From the NCBI RefSeq assembly GCF_003932755.1, contig NZ_CP024202.1, forward strand, positions 1,674,001 to 1,738,000: a stretch of 64,000 nt of DNA, read 5' to 3'. Both the position numbers and the translations under genes were made by a program. The notes below the pieces were generated by a model that searched no databases, was not told the DNA's origin, and saw only the letters and a program-made list of their open reading frames with translations. Shown one piece after another: positions 1 through 9,868 of the stretch. The DNA is from Methylomicrobium sp. wino1. GTDB lineage: Bacteria; Pseudomonadota; Gammaproteobacteria; Methylococcales; Methylomonadaceae. Numbering within the stretch: position 1 is the first letter of the stretch; every line of letters starts with the position of its first letter.

Positions 1-1263
1 ATCAACCAACCTCAAGACAGGTTCGTCAGTCATCTAACTAGAAATACAATTGCCTTGATTCTTGCGGGCGGCCGCGGCTCACGGTTAAAAAACATGACTG
101 ATTGGCGCGCCAAACCAGCGGTTCCTTTTGGCGGAAAATTCAGGATTGTCGACTTTCCGCTATCCAATTGCATTAATTCCGGAATCCGGAAAATCGGCAT
201 TTTAACGCAATACAAAGCTGATTCTTTGATTCGGCATATTCAACAAGGCTGGGGGTTTTTACGCGGCGAATTCGGTGAATATGTCGATTTGATGCCGGCT
301 CAACAGCGCCTCGAAACGTCTTGGTATGAGGGGACCGCCGATGCGGTTTATCAGAATATCGACATTCTTCGAACCCGCCGGCCGGAGTATGTTCTGATAT
401 TGGCCGGCGATCACATCTATAAAATGGACTACGGTGAAATGCTCGCCGATCATGTGGCCAATAATGCCGATTTGACCATTGGTTGCCTCGAGGTGACTCT
501 AGAAGAGGCGACCGAGTTCGGAGTCATGGACGTCGATCAAAACCGACGGGTAAAAGCGTTTGTTGAAAAACCCGCCAATCCGCCTTCGATGCCGGGTAGG
601 CCGGACAAAGCGCTGGCTTCGATGGGTATCTATGTATTCAATGCGGCATTTTTATTCGAACAGTTGATCAAAGATGCCGATACCAAAGGCTCGAATCGGG
701 ATTTCGGTAAGGATATTATTCCTGCGGTTATCGATAAATATAGGGTCAATGCCTATCCGTTCCTGAATTTGCAGGGCGATCAAAGCTATTGGCGCGATGT
801 GGGAACAATAGATGCCTACTGGGCGGCAAATATGGAATTAATCGGCGTCAAGCCCGATTTGAATTTATACGATAAAACCTGGCCGATTTGGACCTATCAA
901 GAACAAACGCCGCCGGCAAAATTCGTCTTCGACGACGACAAAAGAAGAGGGCAGGCGGTCGATTCGATGGTATCCGGCGGTTGCGTTATTTCCGGTGCTA
1001 AGGTTAGGCACTCATTGTTATTTTCCAATGTCCGGGTTAATTCTTACACGACATTACAAGATGCCGTGGTGCTCCCTGAGGTCAATATTGCACGGCATTG
1101 CCGAATTACCAAAGCAATCATCGAAAAAGGTTGCGAAGTCCCTCAAGGCACGGTAATCGGTGAGAACATCGAGGACGATAAAAAAAGATTTCATGTCAGC
1201 CCGGGCGGAGTCGTATTGGTCACCCCGGATATGTTAGGACAGAGCAGGCACTATGTCAGATAA
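1..1263 (+). CDS. glgC: glucose-1-phosphate adenylyltransferase, 5'-partial
   Basis: Makes ADP-glucose from glucose-1-phosphate and ATP, the committed step of bacterial glycogen synthesis in the cytoplasm. The reading frame is open from base 1, so the true start lies outside the window; the visible 420 codons begin just ahead of the nucleotide-binding loop [11 protein letters not shown], which starts at codon 19. The [10 protein letters not shown] segment, the sugar-phosphate-binding FVEKP motif and a C-terminal left-handed beta-helix region ([18 protein letters not shown]) follow in the usual order. The stop overlaps the next gene by 11 bp, indicating translational coupling. The internal TTG at 55 is in frame but would delete the N-terminal strand, so I do not take it as the start. 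Identification is secure; only the missing 5' end is unknown. Confidence 0.96.
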   Translation: MNQPQDRFVSHLTRNTIALILAGGRGSRLKNMTDWRAKPAVPFGGKFRIVDFPLSNCINSGIRKIGILTQYKADSLIRHIQQGWGFLRGEFGEYVDLMPAQQRLETSWYEGTADAVYQNIDILRTRRPEYVLILAGDHIYKMDYGEMLADHVANNADLTIGCLEVTLEEATEFGVMDVDQNRRVKAFVEKPANPPSMPGRPDKALASMGIYVFNAAFLFEQLIKDADTKGSNRDFGKDIIPAVIDKYRVNAYPFLNLQGDQSYWRDVGTIDAYWAANMELIGVKPDLNLYDKTWPIWTYQEQTPPAKFVFDDDKRRGQAVDSMVSGGCVISGAKVRHSLLFSNVRVNSYTTLQDAVVLPEVNIARHCRITKAIIEKGCEVPQGTVIGENIEDDKKRFHVSPGGVVLVTPDMLGQSRHYVR

Positions 1264-2944
1264 AAAACTGAAGCTGGTGATATGTTGGCACATGCATCAG
1301 CCAGAGTATCGTGATTTGCAAACCGGCGAATTTCAACTGCCTTGGACTTATTTGCACGTCATGAAGGATTATGTCGACATGATCGCTCACCTTGAGGCGG
1401 TGCCGGAAGCCAAAGCGGTCGTTAATTTTGCGCCGATCCTTCTGGAGCAGATCGAGGACTATGCCCGGCAAGTGGGTCGCTATCTGCATGATCGCATCTC
1501 ATTTAAGGATCCGTTGTTGGCGGCACTGGTTGCCCCATCGATTCCCTCGGATCCCGATGCACGGCTAAAACTGGTCAAGGATTGCATGCGTGCCAATCGA
1601 GAGAGGCAGATCGGGAGATATCCGACGTTCCAGAAATTGGTCAAAATGGCCGAATGGATGGAGCAGAATCATGATGCGTTGAGTTATATGAATTCTCAAT
1701 TTATTAGCGATCTTCTGGCGTGGTATCACCTGGCTTGGATGGGCGAGAGTGTCAAACTGACCGATGTCAGAGTCAAGCGCTTGATCGCAAAAGGTTCAGG
1801 CTACACATTGCATGAACGGATCGAAATTGTCGAAGTCATCGGTGAGCAATTATCCACTGCAATATGTCGATACAAGGCGTTAGCAAGAAAAGGGCGCATC
1901 GAGCTTTCGGTAACGCCTTATGCACATCCGATTATGCCTTTGTTAATCGATATTAAAAGTACGTTGCAGGCGATGCCCGATGCCCCGCTTCCCGAGTTGG
2001 ATACTTATCCGGGCGGCGAGGAAAGAGTGAAATGGCATCTGAAACACGGTGTCGAAACTTTTAAGCGATTTTTCGGGTTCACCCCGAGAGGCTGTTGGCC
2101 ATCCGAAGGGGCGGTCAGTACCGAGACATTGAAGATGCTCTCCGAGTTCGGTTTCGATTGGGCCGCAACCGGCGGTAACGTGTTGCATAACAGTTTGCGA
2201 TTATCCGGCATCGATGGTGTGAGTCCGCATCATCCGTTTCGTGCTGCCGGAACCGGTATTCCTTGTTTTTTTAGGGACGATGGCTTATCGGATTTGATCG
2301 GATTCGAATATTCCAAATGGCATGCCGACGATGCGGTTGCCGATTTGGTCAATCATTTGGAACAAATCCATAAGCATGATACTTCTACGGATAAGGTGGT
2401 ATCGATTATCATGGATGGCGAAAATGCTTGGGAGTATTTTCCTCAAAACGGTTATCACTTTCTCAGCGCGCTCTATAAACGCTTGAGTCATCATCCCGAG
2501 ATTCAGCTAACAACATTTTCCGAATGTCTCGACCCAGCTATCGAAATACAGCCGCTTCCGAATTTGATGGCTGGAAGTTGGGTATACGGAACTTTTTCTA
2601 CTTGGATCGGCGATGTCGATAAAAACCGGGGTTGGGATATGTTGGGCGATGCCAAATGGGCGTTTGATAAAGTCGTGTCTACCGGGCGCTTGACCGAGGA
2701 ACAGTTGGCTCTTGCCGAGCATCAGCTTGCCATTTGCGAGGGCTCGGATTGGTTTTGGTGGTTTGGCGATTACAATCCGGGGGAGGCTGTCAGTAGTTTT
2801 GAAAAACAGTTTCGCATGAACTTGAGTAATCTCTATCTGTTGTTAGGAGAAGAGCCGCCGGCTTATCTGGCATTATCGTTCACTCAGGGATCCGGAGCTC
2901 CCGCCATGGGCGGTACGATGAGACCGGGTATTGAAAACGTTTAG
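1253..2944 (+). CDS. glycoside hydrolase family 57 protein (alpha-glucan active)
   Basis: A 563-residue GH57 enzyme of the alpha-amylase/amylopullulanase-like branch, predicted to cut or transfer alpha-glucan. It starts with the family's conserved first strand [13 protein letters not shown]. The catalytic residues are visible: the nucleophile E285 in WPSEG and the acid/base D388 in [11 protein letters not shown]. No signal peptide is seen, so it should be cytoplasmic. It overlaps glgC by 11 bp and precedes malQ, which supports a role in glycogen metabolism. Exact specificity (hydrolase, branching or 4-alpha-glucanotransferase) cannot be read from sequence. The stop codon TAG is formed by a 3-bp target duplication (TTA) plus the first base of the inserted family 1 repeat. 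The reconstructed pre-insertion sequence gives the same TAG, so the protein end is unchanged. Confidence 0.9.
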   Translation: MSDKKLKLVICWHMHQPEYRDLQTGEFQLPWTYLHVMKDYVDMIAHLEAVPEAKAVVNFAPILLEQIEDYARQVGRYLHDRISFKDPLLAALVAPSIPSDPDARLKLVKDCMRANRERQIGRYPTFQKLVKMAEWMEQNHDALSYMNSQFISDLLAWYHLAWMGESVKLTDVRVKRLIAKGSGYTLHERIEIVEVIGEQLSTAICRYKALARKGRIELSVTPYAHPIMPLLIDIKSTLQAMPDAPLPELDTYPGGEERVKWHLKHGVETFKRFFGFTPRGCWPSEGAVSTETLKMLSEFGFDWAATGGNVLHNSLRLSGIDGVSPHHPFRAAGTGIPCFFRDDGLSDLIGFEYSKWHADDAVADLVNHLEQIHKHDTSTDKVVSIIMDGENAWEYFPQNGYHFLSALYKRLSHHPEIQLTTFSECLDPAIEIQPLPNLMAGSWVYGTFSTWIGDVDKNRGWDMLGDAKWAFDKVVSTGRLTEEQLALAEHQLAICEGSDWFWWFGDYNPGEAVSSFEKQFRMNLSNLYLLLGEEPPAYLALSFTQGSGAPAMGGTMRPGIENV

Positions 2945-3176
2945 GAATATGCACAAAATAACTTCTACTACTAGTAGTAGGCTTTGCGGCGGTTTGGTGG
3001 CTCGCTTGACAGGACGCCGTGAATCCGTCCATGGAGGCTTGACGGCGGAATCTGATCGCCATGGATGGCGTGAATGCAGATTTTGCATGGAGCAAAAATC
3101 TGCCCTGCCGCCGACACCTGTCAATCGAGCCACCAAACCCTTCCAGCAGTTGTCAGAGTTATTTCATGCTCATTCC
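2944..3176 (+). mobile_element. Family 1 MITE-like element, copy A
   Basis: A 233-bp non-coding element between the GH57 gene and malQ. The left end reads GGAATATGCACAAAATAACT and the right end is the inverted counterpart (…AGTTATTTCATGCTCATTCC). It is flanked by TTA at 2941-2943 and TTA at 3177-3179, a 3-bp target duplication. Inner arms (GGTTTGGTGGCTCGCTTGAC and its complement near 3130) make a long imperfect hairpin. It contains the internal AATCTGATCGCCATGGATGG insert seen in copies D and F, but an empty GTGAA site, so it lacks the nested palindrome. Confidence 0.88.
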
Positions 3177-3195
3177 TTAGCCAGGAAAGACATTT

Positions 3196-4671
3196 GTGAT
3201 TGATATTTTACATAGACGCCGTGCCGGAATTTTATTGCATATTACTTCACTCCCAAGCAATGGTGATAATGGTAATTTAGGGCCGGAAGCCTATCGGTTC
3301 GTCGACTTTCTAAACAGTGTCGGTGTAACGGTTTGGCAGACTTTGCCATTAAACATGCCTCACGACGATGGGTCTCCCTATCAATGCATCTCCGCTCATG
3401 CCGGTAATACCGCTTTGATCGACTTGGATAAGTTGGTTGACAAAGGTTGGCTGAGTCGAGGTGAGCGGTGTCAAGAGTGTGGTGGCAGTCCGTCATTTGC
3501 AAGGGAGTGCTTACTCAATCACGCATACTATGGCTTTAAGCTGCACGCGACCGAACACGAAAAAATCGAATTTACCAAATTTTGTATCGACAAAAAGTTC
3601 TGGTTGGATGATTACGCCTTATTTATCGCGCTGAGAAAAGAATTTAATAACCTTAGCTGGAATCAATGGCCTGAACGGTATAAATCGCGTAATATTTCGG
3701 CGCTTAAAGAAGCCTCCAGACGCCTAAGCACTGAAATTGAAGCCATTAAATTCGAGCAATTCGTATTCTTTACACAGTGGCAAGAACTTAAAGATTATGC
3801 AGCACGCCATGGTGTATTGTTGTTTGGCGATATTCCTATTTTCGTTTCTTACGATAGCGCCGATGTTTGGGTTCATCCGGAGGTCTTTAAGCTGGATGAG
3901 CAGTTCGAAATGTCGGTGGTTGCGGGAGTACCGCCCGATTATTTTTCGGAAACGGGGCAACGTTGGGGTAATCCGCATTACAACTGGTCTTACCTTAAAA
4001 AAAATGGCTTCCATTGGTGGCTTGATCGAATCAAGACGCAAGTTGAAATGTTCGATATTATTCGCATCGATCATTTCAGAGGGCTGGAGGCCGCCTGGGA
4101 AATTCCGGTATTCGAACCTACGGCAATGAATGGCTGCTGGGTCAAGGCACCGGGGCAAGCTCTGTTAAAGACGATTTTCGATGCGTTTGGGCCTATTGCA
4201 TTGGTTGCGGAAGATTTAGGTGTGATTACCGATAAAGTCGAAAAACTCAGGGACGATTTTTGTTTGCCAGGCATGAAAATTCTGCAATTCGCGTTCAGCG
4301 GGGGTCCGAGTAATCCTTATTTGCCGAGCAATCTGGATAAAAATAGCGTTGTTTATACCGGCACGCACGATAACGATACAACCTTAGGATGGTATCGTCA
4401 GATCAGCGAGCAAGAGCAAGCTTATGTTTATGAATACTTAGGTAAGCCTGCCAGCTCGATGCCCTATACGCTAATACAAGCTGCTTTAGCTTCAGTTGCG
4501 AATCTGGCAGTCATCCCGATGCAGGATATTCTTGAGTTAGATACCGAACATCGCATGAATATCCCCGGCACGACTGAAGGCAATTGGCTGTGGCGTTTTA
4601 CATGGGATCAATTATTACCTATGCACAGGCAGCGTTTGGCGCGTGCGATTAAATTATATGGACGAGATTAA
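3196..4671 (+). CDS. malQ: 4-alpha-glucanotransferase (amylomaltase)
   Basis: Transfers alpha-1,4-glucan segments between malto-oligosaccharides; a GH77 enzyme of 491 residues, normal length for a bacterial amylomaltase. It starts with the hallmark RRAGILLHITSLPS. The three catalytic acids are visible: D292 in IIRIDHFRG, E339 in LVAEDLG and D392 in YTGTHDNDTT. The GTG start is preceded by AGGA at 3184-3188 with good spacing. The start lies only about 20 bp beyond the end of a family 1 element, so the element now sits between the GH57 stop and the malQ ribosome-binding site. A hairpin there could weaken malQ expression from an upstream promoter (inference). It is cytoplasmic and fits the glycogen cluster. 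Confidence 0.96.
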   Translation: MIDILHRRRAGILLHITSLPSNGDNGNLGPEAYRFVDFLNSVGVTVWQTLPLNMPHDDGSPYQCISAHAGNTALIDLDKLVDKGWLSRGERCQECGGSPSFARECLLNHAYYGFKLHATEHEKIEFTKFCIDKKFWLDDYALFIALRKEFNNLSWNQWPERYKSRNISALKEASRRLSTEIEAIKFEQFVFFTQWQELKDYAARHGVLLFGDIPIFVSYDSADVWVHPEVFKLDEQFEMSVVAGVPPDYFSETGQRWGNPHYNWSYLKKNGFHWWLDRIKTQVEMFDIIRIDHFRGLEAAWEIPVFEPTAMNGCWVKAPGQALLKTIFDAFGPIALVAEDLGVITDKVEKLRDDFCLPGMKILQFAFSGGPSNPYLPSNLDKNSVVYTGTHDNDTTLGWYRQISEQEQAYVYEYLGKPASSMPYTLIQAALASVANLAVIPMQDILELDTEHRMNIPGTTEGNWLWRFTWDQLLPMHRQRLARAIKLYGRD

Positions 4672-4861
4672 GCCGGTTGAAAGTTGCCGAAAATTTGCTT
4701 GAATTTGCTTCCCGCCATAATTTGGTATGCAAAGGGTAATTTGAATTGACACTTTAAGGTTTCAGTCCGGATAATCCGCCTATGATTCATGCCGATATGA
4801 CGGTTACTCCCTTCAATGTTGTGAATGTGGCTGAAAGTTTTATGAAATCAGGAAAAAATGA

Positions 4862-5533
4862 ATGAGATATTGGCATTCCAGGCATAACCCCGAACTCACT
4901 ATATCGTCTCAAGAAATCCAACACATCAGTCAAACCATTAGCCGTACCTATCATCCTTTGCAATTCAGTCAGGCTGAACCGCTTAATTTTCCACAGATCA
5001 TTATTTTACCGATAGATCCCTATCACCTTCATGCCTATTGGCGTATTGCCTGCGCGACACCTCTTTTGCAGGTGGGAAATAGTCCACTGATATTACGTTT
5101 GTTTTGGCAGTTCGATTGGGTCGATGCCCAGGACCGTCAGCGCCCATGGTTTGATGTCGGAGTGGTTTCCGCTCACGCCAATGCCAAAATTGAATTGCCG
5201 GTTGCCGGCGCAATTTATACGGCTGCGATTGGTCAATGCGACAATAATGGGGATTTTATTGTATATGTTCGTTCGCAGCCTGTTAGTCTGCCTTCTTCTG
5301 CGATGACACCGGTGACCGCACTAACAAGGCCTTTAGTCTTTGACGAAGCCGATATTGACGTTAAAATTCGGCAGACATTGGGCAAGCCGCATGCCGAAGA
5401 TATCCCATTTTCACCGGCGTCTCCTATTCACTTGACGTCGGCGGAACGTTTTGAATCTCATGATACGGATAGTTATTCGAGTTCCGGTATAGCGTGTTTG
5501 CAAAATAGTGTTAATGCACACATAGGTACTTGA
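4862..5533 (+). CDS. DUF4912 domain protein
   Basis: A 223-residue protein with the DUF4912 signature: PIDPYHLHAYWRIA around residues 51-65, RLFWQFDW, then IYTAAIGQCDNNGDFI. DUF4912 proteins are often encoded beside or fused to GH57 enzymes in glycogen loci; their biochemical role is not established, and a glucan- or enzyme-binding accessory role is inference. It ends one base before the GH57 branching-enzyme start at 5535, so the two are probably translationally coupled. The ATG is preceded by AGGA at 4850-4853, eight bases upstream; the ATG at 4858 is out of frame and stops after nine codons. The C-terminal 60 residues look poorly structured. The 190 bases between malQ and this gene contain no other gene that I can see. 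Confidence 0.75.
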   Translation: MRYWHSRHNPELTISSQEIQHISQTISRTYHPLQFSQAEPLNFPQIIILPIDPYHLHAYWRIACATPLLQVGNSPLILRLFWQFDWVDAQDRQRPWFDVGVVSAHANAKIELPVAGAIYTAAIGQCDNNGDFIVYVRSQPVSLPSSAMTPVTALTRPLVFDEADIDVKIRQTLGKPHAEDIPFSPASPIHLTSAERFESHDTDSYSSSGIACLQNSVNAHIGT

Positions 5534-5534
5534 G

Positions 5535-7148
5535 ATGGGTAGGGGCGGTCTATGCATTGTATTACATGCCCATTTGCCTTACGTACACCATCCCGAGGTT
5601 GAGCATTTTTTTGAAGAGCGTTGGTTATTCGAAGCCATAACCGAGTGCTATTTGCCGTTGCTTGACATGTGCGAGCGCTTGACTCGGGATCGCGTGCCAT
5701 ATCGACTGACGCTGTCGTTATCGCCGACCTTGTTGACTATGTTGAATAATGAGTTATTGCAACAACGCTATGTTCGCCATTTGCAAGGTTTAATCAGATT
5801 AGCCGAGCAGGAAATTTCCAGGACTCGGAAACAAGTTGAGCATCAGTATTTGGCTCGTTTATATCGACGTAATTTCAAGGCGGCATTGCAGCGTTATCAA
5901 CAGGTTTATGATTGCGATTTAATCGCAGCATTCAAAAAACAGGCTGAACTTGGCGGCATGGAATTGATTACCTGTGCGGGTACCCACGGTTTTTTGCCGT
6001 TACTGAACGTTTCCGAGAGCGCCGTGCGTAACCAGATCGATATGGGTGTTGAAACCTTCAAACAGTGCTTCGGTTTTATGCCTAAAGGATTTTGGCTGCC
6101 CGAATGTGGTTATTACCCTGGCTTGGAGTTGCACCTTGACAAAGCCGGTCTTCGTTATTTTTTTGTCGATAGTCATGGTTTGACTCAAGCAAGCCCGCAG
6201 TCTGAATATGGCGTCTATGCGCCGATAGTCTGCACTAACGGTGTGGCGGCTTTTGCCCGCGATCCCGAATCGTCACGTCAAGTCTGGAGTGCGCAGGAAG
6301 GTTATCCTGGAGATGGCGACTATCGTGAATATCATTGTGATATCGGTTATGATTCCAGTATTCCGGAAAGTTATCTTGCACCGTATTTACTGGAAGAAAC
6401 GATTCGCGTACCCGTCGGCATTAAGTATCAGCGAGTAACGGGGGGTGGTGGCCCGAAAGAGGCTTATCGGCCGCGTCAGGCATTGATGAAGGCGAGGCGC
6501 CATGCTCAAGACTTTTATTTGAAGCGGCAACGACAGCTTGACGATCTGAGTTATCGGATGGGGAAAGCCCCGATAGTTGTAGCTCCCTATGACGCTGAGC
6601 TATTCGGACATTGGTGGTTTGAAGGGCCGCAATGGTTAGAGTTTTTATTACGCCTAGTTGGCGGCAATAAGTCAGGAATGCAGTTGGTCAGTGGCAGCGA
6701 TTATTTGGCGCGTTTTCAAAACTTGCAAACGGCAACGCCTTCGGCTTCCAGTTGGGGCGAACAGGGCTATTCCGGATACTGGCTCAATGAAACCAATGCT
6801 TGGATTTATCCCGTTTTACACAAATCGGCGATGTTGATGGAGGAGTTGGCCGAAGAGTTTCAACAAGTTCCCCGTTGTTCCTTGGAAGAGCGGGCTTTGA
6901 ATCAGGCGGCTCGGTCGCTATTATTGGCACAGGCCTCGGATTGGCCGTTCATTATGAAGTCAGGGACGACCGTCGAGTATGCTAAAAAGCGTATGCTCGA
7001 TCATTTGGCTCGATTTAATTATCTGCATGAAAGCGTTCGCACGCATACAATAAACGAACACTATTTGACGGCGTTAGAAGTGATGGATGATATTTTTCCG
7101 ATGCTTGATTTTCGGACTTATAAAACACAACCGCGGACAACATACTGA
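5535..7148 (+). CDS. GH57 1,4-alpha-glucan branching enzyme (DUF1957 type)
   Basis: A 537-residue GH57 enzyme related to the archaeal/Thermus-type branching enzymes that introduce alpha-1,6 branches into glucan. The first strand GGLCIVLHAHLPYVHHPE is typical. The nucleophile is E190 in WLPECGYYPG and the acid/base is D353 in PYDAELFGHWWFEG. A C-terminal DUF1957-like helical region follows (RSLLLAQASDWPFIMKSGTT). Cytoplasmic, with no signal peptide. It follows the DUF4912 gene with a one-base gap. A classical GH13 branching enzyme (glgB) is encoded 4 kb downstream, so this cluster carries two structurally unrelated branching-enzyme candidates. Branching activity is inferred from the family; some members are amylases. 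Confidence 0.85.
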   Translation: MGRGGLCIVLHAHLPYVHHPEVEHFFEERWLFEAITECYLPLLDMCERLTRDRVPYRLTLSLSPTLLTMLNNELLQQRYVRHLQGLIRLAEQEISRTRKQVEHQYLARLYRRNFKAALQRYQQVYDCDLIAAFKKQAELGGMELITCAGTHGFLPLLNVSESAVRNQIDMGVETFKQCFGFMPKGFWLPECGYYPGLELHLDKAGLRYFFVDSHGLTQASPQSEYGVYAPIVCTNGVAAFARDPESSRQVWSAQEGYPGDGDYREYHCDIGYDSSIPESYLAPYLLEETIRVPVGIKYQRVTGGGGPKEAYRPRQALMKARRHAQDFYLKRQRQLDDLSYRMGKAPIVVAPYDAELFGHWWFEGPQWLEFLLRLVGGNKSGMQLVSGSDYLARFQNLQTATPSASSWGEQGYSGYWLNETNAWIYPVLHKSAMLMEELAEEFQQVPRCSLEERALNQAARSLLLAQASDWPFIMKSGTTVEYAKKRMLDHLARFNYLHESVRTHTINEHYLTALEVMDDIFPMLDFRTYKTQPRTTY

Positions 7149-7300
7149 CCCAGCTTTAACATTTTTCATTCTTCGGTCATATAAATAATACGGCACTGCT
7201 GTTTAATATCTTAGATGATGGGTGCTACATTTGTTAAGGCTGGGCTAAGCTAAGGGCAGCGGGATGGTATATCTTTTAATTGGCATGATAGGTCTGATTT

Positions 7301-9856
7301 ATGGCAAAGCAAACTACAACTAAAACCAGAAGCTCAACAAAAAAAGCAACAACGAATAAGGCGTCCGAAAAGCCGACTACAGAGAATCAAACGGCGCTAA
7401 CGCCTGATGCGGATGCGATGCCGGAGGTGGGGGGGCAGAATTCGAGCGCTGCTGCTTCCAAGGCAAAGGTCGACCCAAAAGCGGAGTCTTCTCCGACAAT
7501 GGAAAAGTCGATTCAGGCAGATGATGCACCGAAGCCTAGCCTGTCTTCTGAATCCAAAACGGCATCAAAACCTAAAACGACTCCGAAAGCTAAAATGGCG
7601 CCGGAAGTTAAGTCGTCACCTAAAGCGACGACTACAAAACCGGCGCAAGCGGACCCTGTGAAAAAGGTTTCGTCAAAAACTACGAATGCGGGAAACCCCC
7701 CGATTAAGCCTAAAGCGAAAGCCGCTCCAAAAAACAAACTTGCCGAAACAGCCAAGACTTCGTCAAACGTCAACACGTCGACTCAAGCTAAGGACGAAGA
7801 GAAGGCTAAAGCCGAAATGGAGACTAAGGATTCTCCGAAAACTAAGTCTGCGGTGGAAGTTAAGTCGGCGCCAATTCGTAATTCTGCGAACTCAAATGCT
7901 GATCAGCCGACTGAATCCGATCGGCAGAATAAAGCACCAGAAACAACAGCGCCGGAAAAGCCGAAAGCGGAGTCGTTGTCGCCCGCACCGGTTTTGCCTG
8001 TTGTTCCGCAAAACGAGAAAGCGGCGACAGAGAATGTTGCTTCGAAGGGGGAGGCGACGCCTAGTCAAGCCTCCGAAAAAGCTGTTCCTAAACAGTCCGA
8101 TGCCGCCGGCGAAACGCAAGTCAAGGCGTCTTCCAAAGGTGACGAATCCTTATACCAGGAGCCCAAGACGGCATTTATCACGCCTTTGCCTGAGGTTGCT
8201 CAGGCGACATCCATCAGTCCCGATGTACCGTCGGAAAAATTTCAGCGGCAGCCTGATTATAGTAAGGCAGAGCCAATAGCACCGATACCGGAGCCTTCGG
8301 CGCCGGAGCCGGTTGCCGACATGATGTCGCATCTCGAGCAGGCTCCATACCACGACCAACCCGGCCCCGACTATCCGCATATGTTTGTCGTGCAGATTAC
8401 TCCGGAATTGGCGCCCTTGGCGAAAGTCGGAGGTTTGGCGGATGTTGTGACCGGTTTGAGCCGCGAACTGGAATTGCGCGGACATAGTGTCGAGATTATT
8501 TTGCCCAAATACGATTGTATGCATTACGATCATATTTGGGGCTTATGCAAAACCTATGACGACCTTTGGGTGCCCTGGTATAACGGCCATATTCATTGCA
8601 CGGTCTGGTTCGGTTTCGTTCATGGTCGTAAATGCTTTTTCATCGAGCCGCATTCCCCGGACAATTTCTTCAATCGCGGCACGATTTACGGCTTTAATGA
8701 CGACGTGCTGCGCTATGCGTTCTTTTGTCGTGCCGCATTGGAATTTCTTTGGAAATCCGGCAAACATCCCGATGTGATTCATTGCCATGATTGGCAAACG
8801 GCTTTGGTTCCGGTATTTTTATATGAGATCTATCAGAATTTAGGCTTATGGCAGCCGAGGGTATGTTTTACGATTCACAATTTTAAACACCAAGGGGTAA
8901 CGGGTGACTTTGTGTTGAATGCGACGGGCTTGCATCGGCCTGAGTATTTTTTGCACCAGGATCGTCTGTTGGATAACCGTGTTCCGCATGCCTTGAATTT
9001 AATGAAAGGCGGCATCGTGTATTCCAACTTCGTTACGACGGTATCGCCGCGTTATGCCGGTGAAACCAAGGACGGCGGGCAAGGGTTTGGTTTGGAGCCG
9101 ACCCTTCATACGCATCATTACAAATTCGGCGGCGTGGTCAATGGAATCGATTACGATGCTTGGAATCCCGAAATTGACCCTCATATCGCAGCTCCCTTTA
9201 CCTTGGACAGAGTGGACAATAAATATGTCAACAAACGAGCCTTGCGTCAGCGCTTGCTGCTGGCGGACAATGAAAAGCCGATTATTGCTTTCGTCGGACG
9301 GCTCGATCCTCAGAAAGGATTGGATTTGGTTCGTCATGCGTTGTTTTATTCATTGAACCATCGGGCGCAGTTCGTGTTGCTCGGCTCCAGTCCCGAGCGT
9401 GATATCAATAGCTATTTCTGGGAGTTGAAGCGGCATTTAAACGACAGTCCGGATTGCCATATCGAAGTCGGTTTCGACGAAGGGCTGGCGCACTTGATTT
9501 ATGCCGGTGCGGATATGATTGTCGTGCCTAGCCTTTTCGAACCTTGCGGTCTAACTCAGTTGATTGCGATGAAATACGGCACGGTTCCGATTGTCCGCGA
9601 AGTCGGCGGTTTAGCCGATACGGTCTTCGACAAGGACCATGCTCATCACAAAGCCTTGCACGAGCGAAACGGCTATGTTTTCAGAGATTACAATAATGAT
9701 GGACTTGAATCCGCTTTATCGCGTGCGATCGATTGCTATTATCAGTTTCCTGACCATTTTAGGGAGTTGATGAAAAACGCAATGCGTTACGATTACTCCT
9801 GGAAATATCCGGGTCAACATTACCTGAATATCTATGATTATATTCGTAACAAATAA
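7301..9856 (+). CDS. glgA: glycogen synthase with long disordered N-terminal extension
   Basis: ADP-glucose:alpha-1,4-glucan glucosyltransferase (GT5). The catalytic part is residues 361-851 (about 491 aa, normal GlgA length), beginning MFVVQITPELAPLAKVGG with the ADP-glucose-binding lysine at about 375. Later come FVGRLDPQKGLD and SLFEPCGLTQL near the C-terminus. Residues 1-360 are an unusual low-complexity tail rich in Lys, Ala, Pro, Ser, Thr and Glu with recurring KPK, PKAK and EKPKAES patterns, without hydrophobic segments or a signal peptide, so probably disordered. The frame is open for all 360 codons from ATG 7301, which argues that the tail is translated. An in-frame ATG at 8381 could yield a short GlgA, but no ribosome-binding site precedes it. 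The 152 bases upstream hold no gene. Confidence 0.93.
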   Translation: MAKQTTTKTRSSTKKATTNKASEKPTTENQTALTPDADAMPEVGGQNSSAAASKAKVDPKAESSPTMEKSIQADDAPKPSLSSESKTASKPKTTPKAKMAPEVKSSPKATTTKPAQADPVKKVSSKTTNAGNPPIKPKAKAAPKNKLAETAKTSSNVNTSTQAKDEEKAKAEMETKDSPKTKSAVEVKSAPIRNSANSNADQPTESDRQNKAPETTAPEKPKAESLSPAPVLPVVPQNEKAATENVASKGEATPSQASEKAVPKQSDAAGETQVKASSKGDESLYQEPKTAFITPLPEVAQATSISPDVPSEKFQRQPDYSKAEPIAPIPEPSAPEPVADMMSHLEQAPYHDQPGPDYPHMFVVQITPELAPLAKVGGLADVVTGLSRELELRGHSVEIILPKYDCMHYDHIWGLCKTYDDLWVPWYNGHIHCTVWFGFVHGRKCFFIEPHSPDNFFNRGTIYGFNDDVLRYAFFCRAALEFLWKSGKHPDVIHCHDWQTALVPVFLYEIYQNLGLWQPRVCFTIHNFKHQGVTGDFVLNATGLHRPEYFLHQDRLLDNRVPHALNLMKGGIVYSNFVTTVSPRYAGETKDGGQGFGLEPTLHTHHYKFGGVVNGIDYDAWNPEIDPHIAAPFTLDRVDNKYVNKRALRQRLLLADNEKPIIAFVGRLDPQKGLDLVRHALFYSLNHRAQFVLLGSSPERDINSYFWELKRHLNDSPDCHIEVGFDEGLAHLIYAGADMIVVPSLFEPCGLTQLIAMKYGTVPIVREVGGLADTVFDKDHAHHKALHERNGYVFRDYNNDGLESALSRAIDCYYQFPDHFRELMKNAMRYDYSWKYPGQHYLNIYDYIRNK

Positions 9857-9868
9857 AGAGGCCGTTTG

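Noticed and set aside
2931-3203. A 90-codon frame spanning family 1 copy A
   Set aside because: It lies almost wholly in a repeat element and starts inside the GH57 gene; no independent coding evidence.
3724-4158. A 144-codon minus-strand frame opposite malQ
   Set aside because: malQ motifs are complete on the plus strand; this frame has no recognisable product.
7686-8279. A 197-codon arginine-rich frame inside the glgA extension
   Set aside because: It is the shifted reading of the Lys/Ala/Pro-rich tail; codon bias of the glgA frame explains its openness and it has no ribosome-binding site.
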